Positions 6,566-9,834 of a stretch of DNA of 9,834 nucleotides are shown one piece after another. The position numbers and the translations under genes were made by a program. The stretch comes from Gemmatimonadota bacterium. Its GTDB lineage: Bacteria; Gemmatimonadota; Gemmatimonadetes; Gemmatimonadales; Gemmatimonadaceae. The notes under the pieces were generated by a model. The model was not told where the DNA came from. It searched no databases and saw only the letters and a list, made by a program, of their open reading frames with translations. Every line of letters starts with the position of its first letter. The stretch's first letter is position 1. The stretch lies in assembly GCA_028287225.1 (NCBI GenBank), contig JAQBPZ010000253.1:1-9834 (forward strand). Direction: 5' to 3'.

Positions 6566-6654
6566 CAACTGGCCCGGAGCGGCCGCTGCGCGTCTCGCTC
6601 GACGCACGGTCCAACGCAGCTCGCGAACGCTCCCATCAACGGCCACTCGACAAC

Positions 6655-8949
6655 ATGCGATCTCTTCATGTCGTGCTCACGCTCGCGCTGCTCGCGAGTG
6701 TGGCGCAGGCGCAGGACACCACCCAGGCAGGCGACACGAGCCGAGCGAGGCGCGACAGCATCGCGCGGCTCGGGGCCGTGCACGTGACCGCAGGGCGCAC
6801 AAGCGCGCCATCCCGCACGCCGATCCAGCAGCTCACCCTGCCCGCCAGCGCGGGCGTCACGGCGCGGCAGGCGGAGCGGACCGTGAACCTGGTGGACGCC
6901 GAGGATGCGGTGAAGTACCTGCCGAGCGTGTTCCTGCGGAAGCGAAACAACGGCGACACCCAGGCCGTGATGGGGACGCGCGTGTGGGGCGTGAGCTCGA
7001 GCGCGCGAAGTCTCGTCTATGCCGACGGCGTGCCGCTCTCCGCGCTGATCGCGAACAACAACAACATCGGCGGACCGCGCTGGGGTCTCGTGTCGCCACT
7101 CGCCATCGAGCGGATCGACCTCATGTACGGGCCGTTCTCCGCGGCGTACGCCGGCAACTCCATGGGGGCGGTCATGGAGATCACCACGCGCATGCCCGAC
7201 TCGCTGCGCGGCGCCATCGCGCAGACGCAGGCGTTCCAGCGTTTCGATCTCTACGGCACGCAGCGCACCTTCGGCACGGCCCAGACGACGGCCGACGTCG
7301 GCAACCGGATCGGCCGCTTCAGCTTCTGGGCCAGTGGCAACCTCCTCCGCAGCGAGAGCCAGCCGCTCACCTACGTCACCGCGTCCACGAGCCCGGCCGG
7401 GACGACGGGCGGATTCGCGGAGCAGACGAAGCTTGGGCTGCCCTCCACCATCCTCGGCGCGTCCGGACTGCTGGACACGCGCATGGCCAGTGCGACGGTG
7501 AAGGCGGCGTACGAGCTGACCCCCGTGCTTCGCGCCACGTACGCCATGGGCCTGTGGCGGAATGACGGCTCATCCGCGGTGGAGAGCTACATCGCGCGCG
7601 GGGGCGCGGGCACGTATGCCAGCCAGGCCGGATTCGCGAGCGGGCTGTTCGAGCAGGTGCAGCGGCATTCGTCGCACAGCCTGTCGGTGCGCAGCGACAC
7701 CCGGCGCGACTGGGATGTGGAGGCGGTGGCGACACGCTACCGGTTCGACCGCGACGAGCAGCGCAGCCCGGCTACCGCGGGCGACACCACCTTCGCGGCC
7801 GCGGGACGGGTGGCCCTGATGGATGGCACCGGGTGGACGACGCTGGACCTCAAGGGCGCGTGGCGGCGCGGCGGCGCGCTCGCCTCTCATGCGGTGACGT
7901 TCGGCGTGCACCAGGACGAGTACGTCCTGCGGAATCCCACCTGGAACGCCGCGGACTGGCGCGCGGGCGGCGGGTACACGACCATCGCCACCGAGGGTGA
8001 CGGCCGCACGCGCACGCGCGCCGCATGGGCGCAGGACAGCTGGTGGGTGACCGGCGCCGTGCGCCTCACGCTGGGCGGCCGGTACGAATGGTGGCGCGCG
8101 TTCGACGGCTTCAACCTCAACGGGACCACGAGCGTGACGCAGCCCGCGGTGGCGGCGCAGCGCTTCTCGCCGAAGGCCGTGCTCGCGTGGGCGATGACCC
8201 CCGACTGGCAGCTTACCGCCTCGGTGGCGAAGGCGTACCGGTTCGCGACCGCGGCGGAGCTGTACCAGCTCGTTTCCACCGGCAGCACGTTCACCGCGCC
8301 CAACCCCGAGCTGAAGCCGGACGACGTGCTCGCCGCCGAGCTGCGCATCGCACGCCGGAGCGACCGCGGGCTCATGCAGCTCGCGCTGTTCCAGGACGAC
8401 GTGCACGACGCGATCATCGCGCAGTTCCTGCCGCTCGTGCCCGGCTCCCCGACGCTCTACTCGTATATCTCCAACGTGGACCACGTCCGCGCGCGGGGCG
8501 TGGAGCTCGTGCTGTCGCGCACCGATGCGCTCGTGCGGGGGCTCGAGCTCGCCGGCAGCGCCACGTATGTGGACGCACGCATCCTCGCGCTGCCCGGTCG
8601 CGCGAGCCCCACGGCGCCGGCCGGCAGCGCGGTCGGCGCCTTCCTCCCGAACATCCCGCGCTGGCGCGCGAATGCGACCGGCACGTATCACGCGAGCCCG
8701 CGGCTCGCGCTCACCGGCGCGGCCCGGTACAGCAGCATGGTGTTCACGACGCTCGACAATGCCGACGTCCACCCGAACACGTACCAGGGGTTCGGCGAGT
8801 GGCTCGTCGCCGACGCGCGCGCCGCGTTCACCCTGGACGATCACTGGTCGGCATCGCTCGGCGTGGACAACCTGCTCGACCGGAAATACTTCCTGTTCCA
8901 CCCCTTCCCGCAGCGAACGGTCGTGGCCGGCGCGAAATACGGGTTCTGA
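6655..8949 (+). CDS. TonB-dependent outer-membrane receptor
   Basis: 764 residues from ATG 6655. Signal peptide 1-19 (MRSLHVVLTLALLASVAQA, then QD). A TonB-box-like GAVHVTAG lies at 40-47. The plug domain (about 55-180) has VKYLPSVFLRKR, LVYADGVPLSA (120-130) and IERIDLMYGPFSAAYAGNSM (151-170), followed by ITTRMPD. The rest is a 22-strand-type barrel with late landmarks AAELYQLVSTG, NPELKPDD, ARGVELVLS and NLLDRKYFL, and it ends in a terminal Phe (AKYGF), the usual outer-membrane assembly signal. Length is normal and no break is seen. These receptors import metal chelates, cobalamin or other large ligands using TonB energy; the ligand cannot be told from sequence. Copper-chelate uptake is suggested only by the neighbours. 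The frame is open up to 6451, but that extension lacks a signal peptide. No ribosome binding site is obvious before 6655; a structured leader precedes it. Confidence 0.93.
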   Translation: MRSLHVVLTLALLASVAQAQDTTQAGDTSRARRDSIARLGAVHVTAGRTSAPSRTPIQQLTLPASAGVTARQAERTVNLVDAEDAVKYLPSVFLRKRNNGDTQAVMGTRVWGVSSSARSLVYADGVPLSALIANNNNIGGPRWGLVSPLAIERIDLMYGPFSAAYAGNSMGAVMEITTRMPDSLRGAIAQTQAFQRFDLYGTQRTFGTAQTTADVGNRIGRFSFWASGNLLRSESQPLTYVTASTSPAGTTGGFAEQTKLGLPSTILGASGLLDTRMASATVKAAYELTPVLRATYAMGLWRNDGSSAVESYIARGGAGTYASQAGFASGLFEQVQRHSSHSLSVRSDTRRDWDVEAVATRYRFDRDEQRSPATAGDTTFAAAGRVALMDGTGWTTLDLKGAWRRGGALASHAVTFGVHQDEYVLRNPTWNAADWRAGGGYTTIATEGDGRTRTRAAWAQDSWWVTGAVRLTLGGRYEWWRAFDGFNLNGTTSVTQPAVAAQRFSPKAVLAWAMTPDWQLTASVAKAYRFATAAELYQLVSTGSTFTAPNPELKPDDVLAAELRIARRSDRGLMQLALFQDDVHDAIIAQFLPLVPGSPTLYSYISNVDHVRARGVELVLSRTDALVRGLELAGSATYVDARILALPGRASPTAPAGSAVGAFLPNIPRWRANATGTYHASPRLALTGAARYSSMVFTTLDNADVHPNTYQGFGEWLVADARAAFTLDDHWSASLGVDNLLDRKYFLFHPFPQRTVVAGAKYGF

Positions 8950-8998
8950 TACGCAGCGTCGAGTAGTGGCAGGCTCGCACCGAATTGTCCGAGTGCAT

Positions 8999-9043
8999 CG
9001 AGAACAGTCGACTGTGGTGATGACGGCAACTCGGCTGTTCTCG
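8999..9043. terminator. Inverted repeat downstream of the receptor, possible terminator
   Basis: CGAGAACAG (8999-9007) and CTGTTCTCG (9035-9043) are perfect 9-bp arms with a 27-nt spacer, starting 50 bp after the receptor stop. The left arm overlaps a perfect 12-bp palindrome, ACAGTCGACTGT (9004-9015), which could form an alternative structure or a dimeric protein site. No T-run follows, so intrinsic termination is not certain. Confidence 0.4.
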
Positions 9044-9300
9044 GACCATTCGCTGCATGCGGTTCGAGCCTTCGCGCGCGGACGAGCCTGGACAGCGTCG
9101 AGCCGGGAGTCTCGAGGCGATCGACGGCGGATCGAGGCGGATACTTCAGTGTCTGGACCGAGCGTCGGTCAATCGTCGGAGACTCGCTGTCGTGTCGAGC
9201 GAGCACGAGAATGTCGATGTTCGCGAGCCATGCCGTGCGCAAGCGGAGCGTTCACGCCGCGTGCGCGCGTCGGCACGCGTGATGCGCGTCGAGCCCTCGC

Positions 9301-9348
9301 CACGACGATCTCCGTCGTGTCGAGTCCCGGGATGGCACGGTGCCGTGC
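9301..9348. repeat. Two adjacent hairpins in the spacer
   Basis: CACGACG (9301-9307) and CGTCGTG (9313-9319) are perfect arms with a 5-nt loop. Just after them GCACGG (9335-9340) and CCGTGC (9343-9348) flank a 2-nt centre. They lie about 150 bp before the secreted Gly/Ser/Asn-rich gene and could be part of a small RNA or of its leader. Their role is unknown. Confidence 0.35.
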
Positions 9349-9486
9349 ATCGGGGAGCAGGCGTCGCATCACGCGCGAGTGAGTCGTCCTCCGCCGCGAT
9401 GCCGCATCAGCCAGGAGCAGGCGCTGATGCCAGCGAGACTCGGCCGCGCCCGTCAGCGTGGGTCCACACCGACGACACACACCATC

Positions 9487-9494
9487 AGGAGGAG
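9487..9494 (+). promoter_or_regulatory. Strong ribosome binding site
   Basis: AGGAGGAG sits three bases before ATG 9498 and is the clearest Shine-Dalgarno match in the window. It fixes the start of the last gene and suggests high expression, in contrast to the weak or absent sites of the other genes. Confidence 0.8.
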
Positions 9495-9497
9495 CAC

Positions 9498-9834
9498 ATG
9501 AAGCTGCGACACACTGGGACCCTGACGCTGGGCGTGGCCGTCGCGCTCTGCGCAGGCATGAGCGCGACGAGTGCGGCACAGGGCGGCACCGGTTCGGGGA
9601 ACGGCAGCATCTCGTCCGGCGTGCGCGTGCAGAAGGATCAGGGCAGCGGCTCGGGCAGTTCGTCGTCGGGAAGTGGCTACGACAGCAACGGGAACGCGTC
9701 GGGCACCGCGGGCAGCTCGTACTACAACGGCAACTCGGGTAGTGGCACCCAGGGCGCCGGCAGCAACATGAACTGCATGAATGGCACGTCCGGCAACAAC
9801 GGCAGCATGAGCTCCAACGGCTCGGCCGGAACGA
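9498..9834 (+). CDS. Secreted Gly/Ser/Asn-rich low-complexity protein (partial, runs off the right end)
   Basis: 112 residues are visible and no stop is reached. Residues 1-27 are a good signal peptide (Lys2/Arg4, hydrophobic 8-20, ATSAA before Gln28). The mature part is dominated by Gly, Ser, Asn and Thr, with repeated GSGSSS, GNAS, GNSGSG and GSN patterns, a YYNGN segment and one Cys in MNCMNG. No enzyme motif is seen. Such composition is common in surface, matrix or adhesive proteins and in linkers of larger secreted proteins; the C-terminal part outside the window may carry a domain or anchor. The strong ribosome binding site and the signal peptide fix the start at 9498. It is separated from the receptor by about 550 bp and is probably an independent unit. 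Function unknown. Confidence 0.8.
   Translation, partial: MKLRHTGTLTLGVAVALCAGMSATSAAQGGTGSGNGSISSGVRVQKDQGSGSGSSSSGSGYDSNGNASGTAGSSYYNGNSGSGTQGAGSNMNCMNGTSGNNGSMSSNGSAGT

Larger units (their letters stand above)
8950..9497. other. Gene-free spacer, TCGA-rich and hairpin-rich
   Basis: No open frame here combines a ribosome binding site, a protein-like composition and an independent start; the frames that are open overlap the receptor gene or the downstream gene. Base composition is lower in GC than in the genes, especially near 8980-9060. The stretch 8959-9323 holds twelve TCGA tetramers against about 1.4 expected from uniform composition, while the last 365 bp of the receptor gene show about two. 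GTCGTGTCGAG occurs twice (9189, 9314). It may be a decayed gene, a noncoding RNA region or simply untranslated sequence. Confidence 0.5.

Noticed and set aside
6451..6654. In-frame N-terminal extension of the TonB receptor from ATG 6451
   Set aside because: The extension is Arg/His/Pro-rich, lies over the stem-loops, and would bury the clear signal peptide that begins at 6655.
6562..6654. Cobalamin riboswitch (GCAACTG at 6565, GCCACT at 6642)
   Set aside because: Only two short matches with too wide a spacing; the GGTG, GGGAAGGC and B12-box segments are not present.
8841..9579. Minus-strand frames of 133 and 136 codons in the spacer
   Set aside because: They run into the receptor gene or across the start of the last gene, have no ribosome binding site, and their translations look non-protein-like.
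1..9834. CRISPR array, tRNA/rRNA genes, insertion sequences, integrase or attachment sites
   Set aside because: No regularly spaced repeats of CRISPR type, no cloverleaf or rRNA-like stretch, and no transposase or integrase motif was seen on either strand.

Overview
The window is GC-rich (roughly 70%) bacterial DNA from an organism with a Gram-negative type envelope. It encodes an outer-membrane beta-barrel, a TonB-dependent receptor and several secreted proteins with AQ-type signal-peptide ends. The composition, the signal-peptide style and the particular barrel family would fit Gemmatimonadota or a similar high-GC environmental lineage. This is an inference from style, since no ribosomal or other marker gene is present.

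Left part (1-3345, plus strand): after the last residues of an upstream gene comes a likely two-gene copper operon. The first gene is a secreted outer-membrane protein with a lysine-rich AKKA repeat, several Met/His HDMPGM motifs and a conserved His-rich barrel. It overlaps by 11 nt a CopC-CopD fusion that would bind Cu(II) in the periplasm and pass copper through the inner membrane.

Middle (3418-5863): convergent to the copper operon lies a soluble PAS-histidine kinase with an RsbRD-like helical domain at its C-terminus and no response regulator beside it. Divergent from it is a small ArsR-family repressor. Between the two is an unusually AT-rich spacer with a near-perfect inverted repeat that covers the repressor's ribosome binding site.

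Right part (5994-9834, plus strand): a small secreted His/Cys-rich protein is followed by a spacer with three successive GC-rich stem-loops and then a full-length TonB-dependent receptor. About 550 bp with no convincing gene follows, markedly rich in TCGA tetramers and hairpins. The window ends inside a secreted Gly/Ser/Asn-rich protein that has the best ribosome binding site in the region.

Taken together, the Met/His-rich barrel, CopCD and perhaps the His/Cys-rich protein and the receptor look like an envelope metal-handling (probably copper) locus. The link of the receptor, kinase and ArsR protein to copper is only by position. Function calls rest on motif recognition by eye; no searches or folding programs were run.
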